Shown here one piece after another: positions 1 to 8,665 of a stretch of DNA of 64,000 nt. Origin of the DNA: Actinoplanes missouriensis 431 (GTDB lineage: Bacteria; Actinomycetota; Actinomycetes; Mycobacteriales; Micromonosporaceae). The DNA is taken from assembly GCF_000284295.1 (NCBI RefSeq), contig NC_017093.1, positions 3,286,001 to 3,350,000 of the forward strand, read 5' to 3'. Each line of letters opens with the position of its first letter. Position 1 is the first letter of the stretch. Under the pieces are notes generated by a model that was not told the DNA's origin, did not search any database, and saw nothing but the letters and a program-made list of their open reading frames with translations. A program made the translations under genes and the position numbers.

Positions 1-1153
1 CCGGGACGGGCCGATCACGTCGGTGACGATGAGCCGTGACGGCCGGATGCTGATCACCGCGGGGGAGCGCCGGACCGCCACGCTGTGGCGGATCCGGGGA
101 ATGTTCGGCCGCGACCCGATCGGCGCGTTCACCCGGCCGTCGCCGGCGGACGTCGTCGGCGTGGCGTTCGGCCCCGACGGCCGTACGGTGCTCGCCGCCG
201 ACGCGCCGGGCACGGCCGTCACCTGGGACCTGTCCGATCCGGCCAACCCCGTCGAGCGTCCCGCGCGGGAGCTGAACACCGGCCGGATCCAGCTGATGAA
301 GCAGAGCCCGGACGGCCGCACCCTGGCCGTCGGCGGCATGGACGAGGTGGTGACGCTGCTGGACATGACCGCCCCGGACGGCCCCGCCGTGCTGGCCACG
401 ATCGGCAAGGGCGGCGAGGACGTCACCGCGTTCACGTTCAGCCCGGCCGGGAAGACCCTGGCCGTCGGCCGGGCGGACGGCACCACCACCCTGTACGACC
501 TGACCGACCCCACCGACCCGGCCGCCATCACCAAGGTCACCGACCGCGCCACCGTGAACGTGATCGCGTTCAGCGCGGACGGCCTGACGATGGCCGTCGG
601 CGCCGGGTTCGCCGTCTCGCTCTGGACCCTGGCCGACCCGTCGGCCCCGATGCGCCACGCGGAACTCGGCACGGGCGACTTCGTCTTCGCCGCGGCGCTC
701 ACCCCCGACGGCCGCACCCTCGCCGTCGGCGCCGGCCTGACCGGGGCGTCGACCCTGTGGGACATCGCCGACCTGGCCCGCCCGCACCGGCTCGCCACGG
801 TCCAGGGCACCACGAGCGGGGCGCGCTGGCTGGGCTTCAGCCCGGACGGGCGCACCCTGGCGACGGCGGGCACCGGCGAGGCCCGGCTGTGGGACGTCAC
901 CGACCGCAGCACCCCCTTCCGGTACGCCACGCTGGCGAACCCCAAGCTGAAGACCATCGACCTGACGTTCAGCCCGGACGGCCGCACCCTCGCCGCAGGC
1001 GGCAGCCGTCACGTGACCCTCTGGGACTACTCGGTCCCGCAGTCACTCGCCGCCGCGCCCGAGGCCCACGCCTGCGCCGTCACCGGCCGAGGCCTCACGA
1101 AGGAGGAGTGGACCGGCTACATCCCCGAGCTCCCCTACCAGCCCACCTGCTGA
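1..1153 (+). CDS. WD40 repeat protein, C-terminal part (5' end outside window)
   Basis: The frame is open from the left edge, so the gene starts upstream; the first GTG at position 23 lies inside a repeat and is probably not the start. The roughly 380 visible residues are a run of WD40-like blades. Most have the actinobacterial FSPDGRTLA strand followed about 20 residues later by a W-D-x-[TS] or L-W-D ending (for example around residues 140-175, 260-295 and 310-340). The last 40 residues form a Cys-containing tail found at the end of many actinobacterial STAND/WD40 proteins. The natural reading is the propeller half of a larger scaffold or STAND NTPase whose ATPase half is upstream, but only the propeller can be seen. 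It ends at TGA 1151-1153, and tandem repeats follow. Confidence 0.85.
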   Translation, partial: RDGPITSVTMSRDGRMLITAGERRTATLWRIRGMFGRDPIGAFTRPSPADVVGVAFGPDGRTVLAADAPGTAVTWDLSDPANPVERPARELNTGRIQLMKQSPDGRTLAVGGMDEVVTLLDMTAPDGPAVLATIGKGGEDVTAFTFSPAGKTLAVGRADGTTTLYDLTDPTDPAAITKVTDRATVNVIAFSADGLTMAVGAGFAVSLWTLADPSAPMRHAELGTGDFVFAAALTPDGRTLAVGAGLTGASTLWDIADLARPHRLATVQGTTSGARWLGFSPDGRTLATAGTGEARLWDVTDRSTPFRYATLANPKLKTIDLTFSPDGRTLAAGGSRHVTLWDYSVPQSLAAAPEAHACAVTGRGLTKEEWTGYIPELPYQPTC

Positions 1154-1213
1154 CCTCCGCCGCCCGCCCCGCCCCGTGCCTGATGCGCGTGCGCGCCGTG
1201 GGTGACGTCCTGC

Positions 1214-1319
1214 GGTCCGGGGCGGCGTCTTGCCCGGTCCGGGGTGGCGTCTTGCCCGGTCCGGGGTGGCGTCTTGCCCGGTCCGGGGTGGCGTCTCGCG
1301 GTCCGGGGTGGCGTCTCAT
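1214..1319. repeat. Tandem repeat, five units of 20-22 bp
   Basis: Five head-to-tail units start at 1214, 1236, 1258, 1280 and 1300. The unit is ggtccggggtggcgtcttg plus ccc. The last two units are shortened to 20 bp. A sixth partial start follows at 1320. There are no spacers, so this is not a CRISPR array. It lies in the non-coding stretch after the WD40 gene. Confidence 0.9.
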
Positions 1320-1390
1320 GGTCCCCACGTTTGCGGATCTTGGAAACGCCGATGCCGGCTGGCGCTCAGTGCGGACAAAACGGGCGGCTG

Positions 1391-1438
1391 GCAGCACTGT
1401 TAACCAGCCCAGCGAGACGAGCTGGTTAACAGTGTTGC
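1391..1438. repeat. Long inverted repeat, 18-bp arms, with a third half-copy at 1480-1494
   Basis: The left arm 1391-1408 (gcagcactgttaaccagc) and right arm 1421-1438 are complementary with one mismatch around a 12-nt loop. A further variant, gctggttcacagtgt, lies at 1480-1494, next to the stop of the transposase pseudogene. It could be a strong hairpin, a terminator without a T-run, or a remnant end of a mobile element. No matching arm was found on the far side of the transposase. The rest of 1154-1484 holds nothing else recognisable. Confidence 0.75.
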
Positions 1439-1484
1439 CGGCAGCGTGCTCGGACAGCGCTGGGAGCCGGCTGGACCAGCTGGT

Positions 1485-2764
1485 TCACAGTGTCGGCCCG
1501 GCGGTTTTGATCACGCGTGCGGGCGTCATCGACATGCGCGATCGCTTAGCTTGTGTTTTAACCCGTGCGCCGGGGTTTGGTGCCTTCTTGTGGTGGGCCA
1601 GGCGTAGCTGAGTATGCGCGGCCAGCACCAGCCAGGTCCACCGGTCGGCCGCGGCCGGCTCGTAGAGCTTCGGGGCGGTCCAGCCCAGGGTCTGTTTCAG
1701 CAGCCTGAAGGTGTGCTCAAGATCGAAGCGGCGTAGGAACGCCTGCCAGCACCGGTCCACGTCAGCGGCGGTGGCGTCGACCTTGGACCACCACAACCAG
1801 ACCGGCTTCGGCTCGCCGCTGCTGGGCAGATGGTCGACGGTGAGCCGGATGACCGTGCCCGCGATGATCGGCAGCGGCTCGCCGTGGTCGGCCCAAGCGG
1901 CGCGGCGGGTCAGTCGCGGGTGCAGCCGGTCCCACGATTGGGCCCGGGCCTGGCCGTAGAGGCGGGTGTCGGTGTGTGTGACTGCCTGCTCGACGCCCCA
2001 GCTGGCGGGGTCACCGAAGACGAACTCGCCGCCGTGCTTGGCCGGCCGACCGCCCTCAGGGTTGTAGACCCGTGGCGGAGTCGGGCGGCGCAGCACCCGA
2101 TCTGAACGCATCCGGCCGAGGATCTCCACCGGCAGGTCCCGCAGCAGCCAGGCGATCCGCGGCGCTTCGTAGCCGGCGTCCAGCACGATCAGAATGTCGC
2201 GGTCCCCGGCCCGCCACTGCTCGGCCTGGATGAGACGGTCGACGAGTTGCCGGATCTGCGCGCACGTTATCGCGGTGAGATCCGCGCCGGGCGGCAGCCG
2301 CACGGCATCCAGCAGCGCGGTCCACGAGGTGCGGCCGGTTTCGAGGGCGGCGATGAACGAGTACGGCCAGCCCGGGATCATGCGGGTGTTCTTCCTTGCC
2401 ACGGCCGTAGGTGTGGCAGAACGAGCGCTGCGGACTACAGTTCCCGTCCGGGCGCAGCCACGGGGAGACGTCCACCGCGAGAACCAGGCGGCCGTCCGCA
2501 GCCCCGCGGCAACGGTGTCTCGGCCAGCTGCCGGCGCAGCGCCTCCACCTGGATACGGCCGTGGTTGAGCGCGTCGTACAGTGCGCCGTGCCCCCGGCGG
2601 TGCTCCGGAGCCAGAGACAATCCGACCAGGGTCTTGACCGGCCCGTCGGTGCACAACAGCGCCTCGGTCAGCTCGAACAACGCATCCGCCCGCGCAGTCA
2701 GGCACCGGTAGAACTGCTGCCGGAAGCTCGCCAGCGCATCGATCGCTTCCGCCTGATCCGTCAT
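1485..2764 (-). pseudogene. DDE transposase (NF041680-like / IS4-type), two frameshifts and altered C-terminus
   Basis: Three reading frames must be joined to give the protein. Residues from ATG 2764 (MTDQAEAIDALASFRQQFYR...) run to about 2505, then the frame moves to one containing AVDVSPWLRPD and HTYGRGK, then near 2400 it moves again to MIPGWPYSF, LIVLDAGYEAPRIAWLLRD and the C-terminal WADHGEPLPI...LEHTFRLLKQTLGWTAPKLYEP block. Each shift is explained by one extra G. The VDVSPWLRPD, LDAGYE and FDLEHTFRLLKQTLGW blocks are typical of this actinobacterial transposase family. The C-terminal tail after RLAHHKKAP departs from the usual family ending, so it may also be truncated. No matching terminal inverted repeats were found. 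The assignment rests on family recognition. Confidence 0.8.
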
Positions 2765-3009
2765 GCCCGCAACAACGAACATCGATACGGCCGGACACGG
2801 CTGGAGCTTTGTCAGGGCTGCCTGCTTCGCGACGCCATTTCTGAAGTCGTCGCGAGATGCCCCTTCTCCGGGGTGGCACCCATCGGCAAGGGCCGGTAAA
2901 GTCGCCGCAGTTGGATCCGCAACGTTGATCTAAGTGGTGCGGGAAAGCCGCCCGGCTGACCACTACTGATCACGCGCAAGATCCCCGCCAACTCTTGGAG
3001 GGTCTTGCC

Positions 3010-3969
3010 ATGGACCGATCTCACTCGTCCCAAAGCCGGCCAATCGCCGAGGACGTCAAGCTACTCACGGTCGTCGCGCCGAGTATGGATGAGGGCTGCA
3101 GCCCTACGGGGCTTGTCGGACGACGCTTGGCACGGCAATTGCTTGCCGCCGGGCATCCCGTAAGGGCGCTAGCGGAGCCCGAGGAGTGCAGTGGCTGGCC
3201 GGCCGAGGTAGAAGTGGTAACCGGCTCCATCAGTCAGCCGTTGCCGTCAGCCGAGATCTTCGCTGGCGTTGATGCGATATTCCTTGCCGGCGCGCATCCC
3301 TCAACCGTCGAAGCGTCATTGAGGTTGGCGCGTGACGCCGGTGTCCGACGGATCGTGCTGCTGTCGTCCCACGGGCCCGAGTACGAGCAGTACAACCCGC
3401 CGGAGACCTGGCACTGGCTCGCCATCGAACGCGCTGTAGAGCGTTCCGGGCTCGAGTGGACTCATCTCCGGCCCTCCGCCGTGATGGGCTCCGTCAGGAG
3501 CGGCACGTATCCCGCGACTGGCTCAGACTGGCCGCAGTCCATCCGAACGGAGGGAGCCGTCCGGGAGGCCTTCCTCGACACCGGGCACTACCCGTTCATC
3601 CATGAAGACGACCTTGCCGCTATCGCTGTGGCGGCGATGCACACTGACCACTATGCCGGCACCGTCATCGAGGCGGTGGGATTGCCTTTGTCCACCCAGT
3701 CTCGAGTACGCAGCATCGCTGACGCCATCGGTCGCGACATTCAGGCTATCAACGTGACGGCTGCTGAGAGCCGGGCAACGTGGCAACGTAACGGCTGGCC
3801 CGAAGGCGCCATTGAGGTAACGCTATACGCCCTCCAGGAGTACGGTGCGCGCTTGACTGAACTCACCGAATGGACGGTCACACAACGGCCCTCCGTCCGC
3901 GACATCATCGGCCGCTCGCCGCATACCTACGACGAATGGGCCGCTGAGAACGCCGACCTATTTCTCTAA
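3010..3969 (+). CDS. NmrA-like / atypical SDR NAD(P)-binding protein
   Basis: This is a 319-aa protein. ATG 3010 was chosen because GGAGGG lies 8 nt upstream; an in-frame TTG at 2995 overlaps that site. The N-terminal Rossmann region has a GCSPTGLVG glycine motif (a variant of GATGxxG), then RRLARQLLAAGHPVRAL, and a mid-region VRRIVLLSSHGPE typical of NmrA/HSCARG-like sugar-nucleotide or redox-sensing dehydrogenases. The ending PSVRDIIGRSPHTYDEWAAENADLF resembles the C-terminal end of NAD(P)H-binding proteins of this class. The substrate is unknown. Codon use is visibly less GC-biased than in neighbouring regions and the gene sits beside a transposase remnant, so recent acquisition is plausible. 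Confidence 0.8.
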   Translation: MDRSHSSQSRPIAEDVKLLTVVAPSMDEGCSPTGLVGRRLARQLLAAGHPVRALAEPEECSGWPAEVEVVTGSISQPLPSAEIFAGVDAIFLAGAHPSTVEASLRLARDAGVRRIVLLSSHGPEYEQYNPPETWHWLAIERAVERSGLEWTHLRPSAVMGSVRSGTYPATGSDWPQSIRTEGAVREAFLDTGHYPFIHEDDLAAIAVAAMHTDHYAGTVIEAVGLPLSTQSRVRSIADAIGRDIQAINVTAAESRATWQRNGWPEGAIEVTLYALQEYGARLTELTEWTVTQRPSVRDIIGRSPHTYDEWAAENADLFL

Positions 3970-4188
3970 ACAGAGCGCCCTGCGTCGCGAAAAGGAGGCG
4001 CTCTCATGACCGCAGCCCGGTCCTGCTCGCGCCCGGCACGCTGGTAGGCACTCGCTGTAGTCAGTCTTGATCACCAGCGGTCGGGTCTGGTGCCCGGCGA
4101 TGCTGGAGGGGGCGGGAGGTTAAAGCACAAGCTTAGTGCCTGTCTCTCTACTTCAAGGTCGAGTTGAGGCCGGTTCTACGCTCGGGGA
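3970..4188. other. Intergenic, no feature recognised
   Basis: About 220 bp with no supported gene, promoter or repeat. It separates the NmrA-like gene from the damaged zinc-ribbon gene. Confidence 0.5.
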
Positions 4189-4538
4189 ATGAGCGGTGTG
4201 AAGCGCGCTGCCCGGGGCCGGTTGTCGCTGGTCCCGCAGCCGACCGGCACGGTCGAGAAGCCGTCGCCGCGGCGGTGTTCGGTCTGTGATGGCCGGTTGC
4301 CGGTAGCGCCAGGTCCTCGATGGTGTTCTGTTCTCCGCGGTGCCGCACGAGGGCCTGGCGGCAGAGGTCCTCACACCGGGTCAGGCGGACGGGTGACCGC
4401 TGGCGGGTGACCGCGACCTTGCTGACCTGCGGTTCAGCCTGCCTGGTATCGACCGTAGTTGCTGACGGCGGACCTTGTTCGCCGCGCTGCGGGCGCCCCG
4501 GGTGGTGGAAACGATGGTGGCGACGATCGGGCAGGTGA
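4189..4538 (+). pseudogene. Small zinc-ribbon protein broken by a 5-bp tandem duplication
   Basis: The first frame (from ATG 4189) gives RRCSVCDGRLPVAPGPRWCS and then loses similarity. The next frame continues as CSPRCRTRAWRQR. The two halves join as RWCSPRCRTRAWRQR if one copy of a tandem gttct (around 4324-4335, tgttctgttctccg) is removed. The rejoined protein would have CxxC...CxxxC, a pattern seen in small actinobacterial zinc-ribbon proteins. The gene is directly upstream of the DUF6192 gene and probably formed an operon with it. The zinc-binding role is inferred from the cysteines only. Confidence 0.55.
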
Positions 4539-4550
4539 CCCAGCAGCGGT

Positions 4551-5405
4551 ATGACGAGCTGGGGGGCGCAGTCGCGGGAGCTGGTGCGTGAGCATGGCCG
4601 CATTCAGTTCAAGTTGGGGGACAACGCGCTGGAGATCGAGCCGATGGGCCCGCACGGTGGTTCGCAGCCGCATCAGGTGCCCGGTCTGGGTGTGACCGAG
4701 GCGTTGCGCATGTTCGCCGAGGACATCGTGGTGTCACCGAACACGATGAAGGACTGGCGATGGGTGGCGTCACGGTGGCCGGCCAAGCAGCGCCGCGACG
4801 ACGTGCCGTTCCACATCCATCGCGTGCTGGCCTCGATCGCCGATGCCGACCAGCGGTTCGCGGTGATCGCCGAGCCGCCGATGCTGGCCCGCACCGGTGA
4901 ACGCCGATGGACCGAGGACGAGGCGAAACGACGGCTGGGCTGGCAGGTGAGCCGGCCGGAGACGGTCCAGGAGAAGGTCAACGCAGTGCACGCGCTGGTC
5001 GACGATGACGAGGTCGCCACCCGCGTCGCCACCGATCTGCTGCGCCGGCCGGAGGTCGCCGCGCGGGCGATGAGCGACACCACGGCCCGCCACCTGGTCA
5101 ACCGCGCTCAGGCCGACCAGGCCCGCCAGGGCACCGAGCTGGTCCGGCAGCGCACGCCCGCGCTGCAGCACATCGAGCACACCCGTGAGTTCCTCGACCT
5201 GGTCGGGGCGTGCGCGCAGTTCGTCGCCTCGGCCGGCCGGATCGTCCCGGGGCTGCGTGGGCAGAACTACACCGAGGACGAGAAGGCGACGGTGCAGCGC
5301 AACCTGGCCCGGGTCCGGGCGGCTGCGGACTGGATCGAGGGCGCGGTCGCCACCGGTCAGGTCACTCCGGAGGAGGGCCTGGCCCGCCTCCTGGCCGGCG
5401 AGTAG
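4551..5405 (+). CDS. DUF6192 family protein (N-terminus probably frameshifted)
   Basis: This 284-aa protein resembles the actinobacterial DUF6192 family throughout: GRIQFKLGDNALEIEPM near the N-terminus, a central NTMKDWRWVASRWPAKQRR segment, GERRWTEDEAKRRLGWQVSRP, and the C-terminal NLARVRAAADWIEGAV...EEGLARLLAGE. The family has no established function; it often sits in accessory or plasmid-like DNA. The start is doubtful. ATG 4551 has no Shine-Dalgarno. The expected N-terminus (VTQQRYDELGAQS) is encoded in another frame from 4514/4535 and joins this frame if one G is removed from the six-G run at about 4561-4566. It is listed as a CDS because nearly the whole domain remains open. Confidence 0.75.
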   Translation: MTSWGAQSRELVREHGRIQFKLGDNALEIEPMGPHGGSQPHQVPGLGVTEALRMFAEDIVVSPNTMKDWRWVASRWPAKQRRDDVPFHIHRVLASIADADQRFAVIAEPPMLARTGERRWTEDEAKRRLGWQVSRPETVQEKVNAVHALVDDDEVATRVATDLLRRPEVAARAMSDTTARHLVNRAQADQARQGTELVRQRTPALQHIEHTREFLDLVGACAQFVASAGRIVPGLRGQNYTEDEKATVQRNLARVRAAADWIEGAVATGQVTPEEGLARLLAGE

Positions 5406-5774
5406 GGCCGAGCCCCGCTCGGGCCCACAACCGGCGCCAAGCCGCTGCGCCCGTGACGGTCGCGGCCTCGAGTCACCTCAGTGGCGCGGCTTGATGACTT
5501 TCATGGTCATGCGGAAGCCGGCTCAGGCGACGGCAGATCTTCGAGCAGCTGGGCGGTCAGCCAGCTGCCGTAGGCGGGCAGGTCGCCGACCTGCCCGCGG
5601 TGTCGCCGCGAGGGAGCGCTGCCTGCTCGAAGGCGATTGCGCGGTGGTCCGATGACAAGAGCCTCGTGCCGAGGCCATGCCATCTTCTGAGGGGACTTGT
5701 CGTAGGCGTCCGGGGTCTGTTGCACGTCGAATCGGCGCCCGTTCGTGCAGCAGCCCCGCCGGTCCTTGTGGTGC
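5406..5774. other. Intergenic, degenerate, no supported gene
   Basis: Reading frames exist on both strands but none has a ribosome binding site or a recognisable family. A short minus-strand stretch (GQVGDLPAYGSWLTAQLLED, about 5510-5590) looks protein-like and could be a gene remnant. Confidence 0.4.
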
Positions 5775-6524
5775 TCAGATCTGGCCCAAGCCACCGTCTA
5801 CGGGGATGTCGGCACCGTTGATGAAGGACGCCGCATCAGAGGCGAGGAAGGTGACCGTGTTCGCCATCTCGAATGGCTCACCGATGCGGCGTGCGGGAGA
5901 CCTTCGGACAGCGTCGTCGATGAACGCCTTGAAGGAGTCGTCCATCTCGCCGCTCTTGAAGCCTTCGCTGGCGATGGGGCCAGAGGTGACGACATTGACA
6001 CGGATCTTCCGGTCGGCGAGCTCCAAGGCCCATGTGCGCGCGAAACTGCGCATCGCGGCCTTGGTCGCGGCGTAGACGCTTGCCGCCGGGACGCCCTGCT
6101 GCGCCGCAAGTGACGAGGTCATGATGATCGACCCGCCGTCCACCATCAGCGGAAGGGCGGCCTGGACAAGGAAGATCAGCCCTTTGATGTTGACGCCGAG
6201 CTGTCGGTCGAGGGCTTCTTCGGTGATCTCGCCGAGGGTCTGATAACTGGCTGCTGCGGCGTTGGCGAAGAGGATGTCGAGCTTGCCCGTTGTTGACGTG
6301 ATCTGTTCGATCAGGGCCTCGATGTCTTCCTTGCTTCCGGCGTCTGCACGCACTCCGATCAGCTTCGGTCCGAGTGCGGCTTCAGCCGCGCGCAGCTGCT
6401 CGACCGTGCGGCTGGTCACGAAGACCGTCGCCCCCTCGGCGATGAGCTGCTTGGCAGTGGCGAAGCCGATGCCCACACCGCCCCCGGAAACCAGTGCGAC
6501 CTTCCCATCGAAACGACTGCTCAT
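5775..6524 (-). CDS. SDR family NAD(P)-dependent oxidoreductase
   Basis: This 249-aa protein is the usual length of a classical short-chain dehydrogenase. It has the cofactor motif SGGGVGIG at residues 13-20, DAGSKED near 61-67, a NAG-like NAA at 88-90, the serine-containing MTSS at 135-138, and the catalytic YAATK with Tyr151 and Lys155. A C-terminal PVDGGLGQI closes the fold. It probably oxidises or reduces an alcohol or ketone with NAD(P)H in the cytosol; the substrate cannot be predicted. ATG 6524 follows a GGAAAG site. The next gene on the same strand lies downstream of an SDR-independent gap, so co-transcription is unclear. Confidence 0.92.
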   Translation of the reverse strand: MSSRFDGKVALVSGGGVGIGFATAKQLIAEGATVFVTSRTVEQLRAAEAALGPKLIGVRADAGSKEDIEALIEQITSTTGKLDILFANAAAASYQTLGEITEEALDRQLGVNIKGLIFLVQAALPLMVDGGSIIMTSSLAAQQGVPAASVYAATKAAMRSFARTWALELADRKIRVNVVTSGPIASEGFKSGEMDDSFKAFIDDAVRRSPARRIGEPFEMANTVTFLASDAASFINGADIPVDGGLGQI

Positions 6525-6689
6525 TTCGCTTTCCTTAATGATTGTTCGCTGATGCCATGTATTGCTGGTGCGATGAACCGACGTGCAGCTCCCGGGCGGT
6601 TAGCCTGGGAGCCGCACGTCAGCGGCCGGCCGGCGGACAGGTCGCCGGCTGCGGAGGTGTCCGGGCTCTGTGAAGGGGTGCTACCGGTT

Positions 6690-7421
6690 CTACTTGGTGA
6701 TCTCGCGGTAGATGTCGACGCCGTTCACCATGTCGACCCCGGTCTCGGGCGTGTACACGGCTTGGATCATCGCGACCCGGTCGTGGTCCAGTCGCGTCCT
6801 GTCGGCGCGCGCGAGCGCTGCCCGCAGAGCGGTGGCGTCCAGATCGGTGCAGTACGCGGGCGAGCCCGGCTGCACGCGCCACGAGTCGGCCAGGCTTCCG
6901 GCGTCGACAGCCTCGAACCCGGTGTCCTCGACCAGCCGCATCACGACCTTCTTGGCTTCCAGGTCGTCCCCGGCCACGGGCAGCGCCACCCGCTCCGGCT
7001 CGCCGGCGGTGCGTCCCTTGAGGGCGAGGCTGCGGGAGAAGATCGAGCTCCAGGCCTTGATGATGGGCCGGCCGACCTGCTCGCTGAGCCAGGCGGTGTC
7101 CGAGGCGGCCTCCGCCACCCCCTCGATCACGCCGGCTTCCGGGTAGTAGTTGGACATCTCGACGATGACCGTCGACGCGGGCGCGTCGCGAAGGATCTGC
7201 CCCAGCTCGGGAATCGCCACGAACGGGATCGACAGCACCACCACCTCAGCCGCCGCCACGGCGTCAGCGACCGTGGCAGCGCGCGCCCCGAGCTCCTCGG
7301 CCAGGTCCTTCAGAGACTCCGGGCCGCGGGAGTTGGCCAGGATCACGTCGTGGTTGGCGCCGGCAAGTCGCCGTGCGAGCTGGCTTCCGATGTTGCCGGC
7401 TCCGATGACCGCGATGTTCAC
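6690..7421 (-). CDS. NADPH-dependent F420 reductase-like NAD(P)-binding protein
   Basis: This 243-aa protein starts at GTG 7421, which has AAGGAG 8 nt upstream. The N-terminus NIAVIGAGNIGSQLARRL is the GxGxxG Rossmann motif of the F420-oxidoreductase/6PGDH-like family. A LANSRGPESL segment follows the second strand, as in NADP-binding members. The central VVLSIPFVAIPEL and IVEMSNYY segments also fit. In this family the enzyme moves hydride between NADP and F420 or a related acceptor; here only the cofactor fold is clear. It is divergent from a TetR regulator (start 7577), which is the obvious candidate to control it. Three TGTCA motifs lie in the 155-bp gap (7516-7549). Confidence 0.85.
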   Translation of the reverse strand: MNIAVIGAGNIGSQLARRLAGANHDVILANSRGPESLKDLAEELGARAATVADAVAAAEVVVLSIPFVAIPELGQILRDAPASTVIVEMSNYYPEAGVIEGVAEAASDTAWLSEQVGRPIIKAWSSIFSRSLALKGRTAGEPERVALPVAGDDLEAKKVVMRLVEDTGFEAVDAGSLADSWRVQPGSPAYCTDLDATALRAALARADRTRLDHDRVAMIQAVYTPETGVDMVNGVDIYREITK

Positions 7422-7576
7422 AGCATTTCTCCTTGATCTGGCGCCGGGCTCGACCCGTGCGCCGGGTGGTTCGCCGGAGCTCGTGAGACGGGAGGAACCG
7501 TCCCGCGCCGACCTTTGTCACTGTACGCCGAACGTGTCAGCGACTGTCAACATCGCGGGCTGCTAGAGTTTGTGAC

Positions 7577-8173
7577 ATGGGCAGGCAAGGGGTTCGTGAG
7601 GTGGCGCGGCGCGCCGTCCACGCCGAGATCACAGCCGTGGCGGAGCGTCTGTTTCGCGAGCAGGGCTACGACGCGACCACGGTCGACCACATCGCCGAGC
7701 AAGTAGGCATGTCGCAGCGCACCTTCTTCCGGCACGTCGGAACGAAAGAGGATCTGGTCCTGGCGGACGCCGATCTGCAAGGAGATCGCATGGTCGAGGC
7801 CCTGCGGTCACGTCCCGCCACGGAGAGCCCCTGGACTTCTCTGCGGCATGCGTTTCAGGTGGCCGTCGACTCCCGCCGGGAGAAGGCCGCTCGCGAGCGC
7901 GCCCAGCTGATGTGGTCGATCATCGAGTCCAGCCCGACCCTGCGCGCCGCGTATCTCGACCGGATGGACCTCGTTCAGCGCCGGCTCGTCGACGTCCTGC
8001 TCGAGCGCTCCCTCGACGCCGGAAGCCGTGTGCTCAACCGGGCCCTGGTCGGGGCCGCTTTCGCCGCCCTGCATGCCGTCATGGAGGGCTGCGATCCTGA
8101 TGCCGAGGGACCGGACACCTTTGCTGCCGACCTCGATCACGTCCTTGCCCGGCTGGAACCCACCAGCGCTTAG
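7577..8173 (+). CDS. TetR/AcrR family transcriptional regulator
   Basis: A 198-aa protein with the TetR N-terminal HTH at about residues 12-60: EITAVAERLFREQGYDATT, VDHIAEQVGMSQRTFFRHVG, then KEDLVLAD. The rest is the helical ligand-binding half, including an ALHAVMEGCDPDA stretch. It is transcribed away from the F420-reductase-like gene, the classic arrangement for a repressor and its target. A TAGAGT -10-like box at 7564-7569 lies immediately before the start. The effector is unknown. A perfect hairpin follows at 8188-8204. Confidence 0.92.
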   Translation: MGRQGVREVARRAVHAEITAVAERLFREQGYDATTVDHIAEQVGMSQRTFFRHVGTKEDLVLADADLQGDRMVEALRSRPATESPWTSLRHAFQVAVDSRREKAARERAQLMWSIIESSPTLRAAYLDRMDLVQRRLVDVLLERSLDAGSRVLNRALVGAAFAALHAVMEGCDPDAEGPDTFAADLDHVLARLEPTSA

Positions 8174-8187
8174 CCAGAGCAGAACCC

Positions 8188-8204
8188 GGGTTCGCGCCGA
8201 ACCC
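8188..8204 (+). terminator. Hairpin after the TetR gene
   Basis: gggttcg-cgc-cgaaccc is a perfect 7-bp stem 15 nt after the TetR stop. There is no U-run, as is common in high-GC actinomycetes. It probably terminates or stabilises the TetR transcript. Confidence 0.5.
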
Positions 8205-8550
8205 AGACGTCCCCGCCGCGCCGAACTTCACTGACAGGAGTACGCGGGGAACGTAACCGCCGGTGGCGCGGAACCGCGCGCTACGGGGAAGCCTTCCCGA
8301 ACGTCGTCTTGGATACTCGGCCCTTGAAAGTCTGTTCACCTGCAAAAACAGGTTCAAAGACAGCCATTTGACTGCTCGGCATTGCGCCCTGGGGGGCGGT
8401 CAGCGCACGCGCACGGCCATCGTGTGCGCTGGTAGCCGCTCCGGAGGCGATGGTCGCGCACGCAGTGTCAGCTAGGTGGGTGGCTGTCACGCTCGAGTTC
8501 TCACGCGGGTTGCGCAACGGTCAGTGGCTTATGAGCCGCGGCCATTGCGC
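8205..8550. other. Intergenic, no gene recognised
   Basis: About 350 bp between the TetR hairpin and the next terminators. Small frames on both strands lack ribosome binding sites and protein-like composition. Nothing further is seen. Confidence 0.5.
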
Positions 8551-8587
8551 GAGGCCACCTCCTCCCCCCGTGGCAGGAGGTGGCCTC
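8551..8587. terminator. Strong 13-bp hairpin
   Basis: gaggccacctcct (8551-8563) pairs perfectly with 8575-8587 around an 11-nt loop. It lies between the TetR unit and the convergent STAND gene and may serve as a bidirectional terminator. Confidence 0.65.
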
Positions 8588-8621
8588 ACCCCCCCTGTGC
8601 TGATTCCCAGGTAACCGGGTG

Positions 8622-8664
8622 CCGGGGTTGTTCAGTAGCCCCGGCCCGGACTGAACAACCCCGG
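8622..8664 (-). terminator. 15-bp terminator hairpin of the STAND/WD40 gene
   Basis: ccggggttgttcagt (8622-8636) pairs perfectly with 8650-8664. It begins 2 nt after the stop codon of the minus-strand gene ending at 8666. Confidence 0.75.
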
Positions 8665-8665
8665 C

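Noticed and set aside
1214..1319. CRISPR-like repeats
   Set aside because: Units are contiguous with no spacers; the same holds for 16434-16523 and 22584-22668.
3010..3969. Zinc-binding or esterase annotation for the NmrA-like gene
   Set aside because: The Rossmann glycine motif and the SSH-type strand fit NmrA/SDR proteins; there are no metal ligands.
5507..5794. A minus-strand 95-codon frame
   Set aside because: No ribosome binding site; only about 25 residues look protein-like, so at most a remnant.
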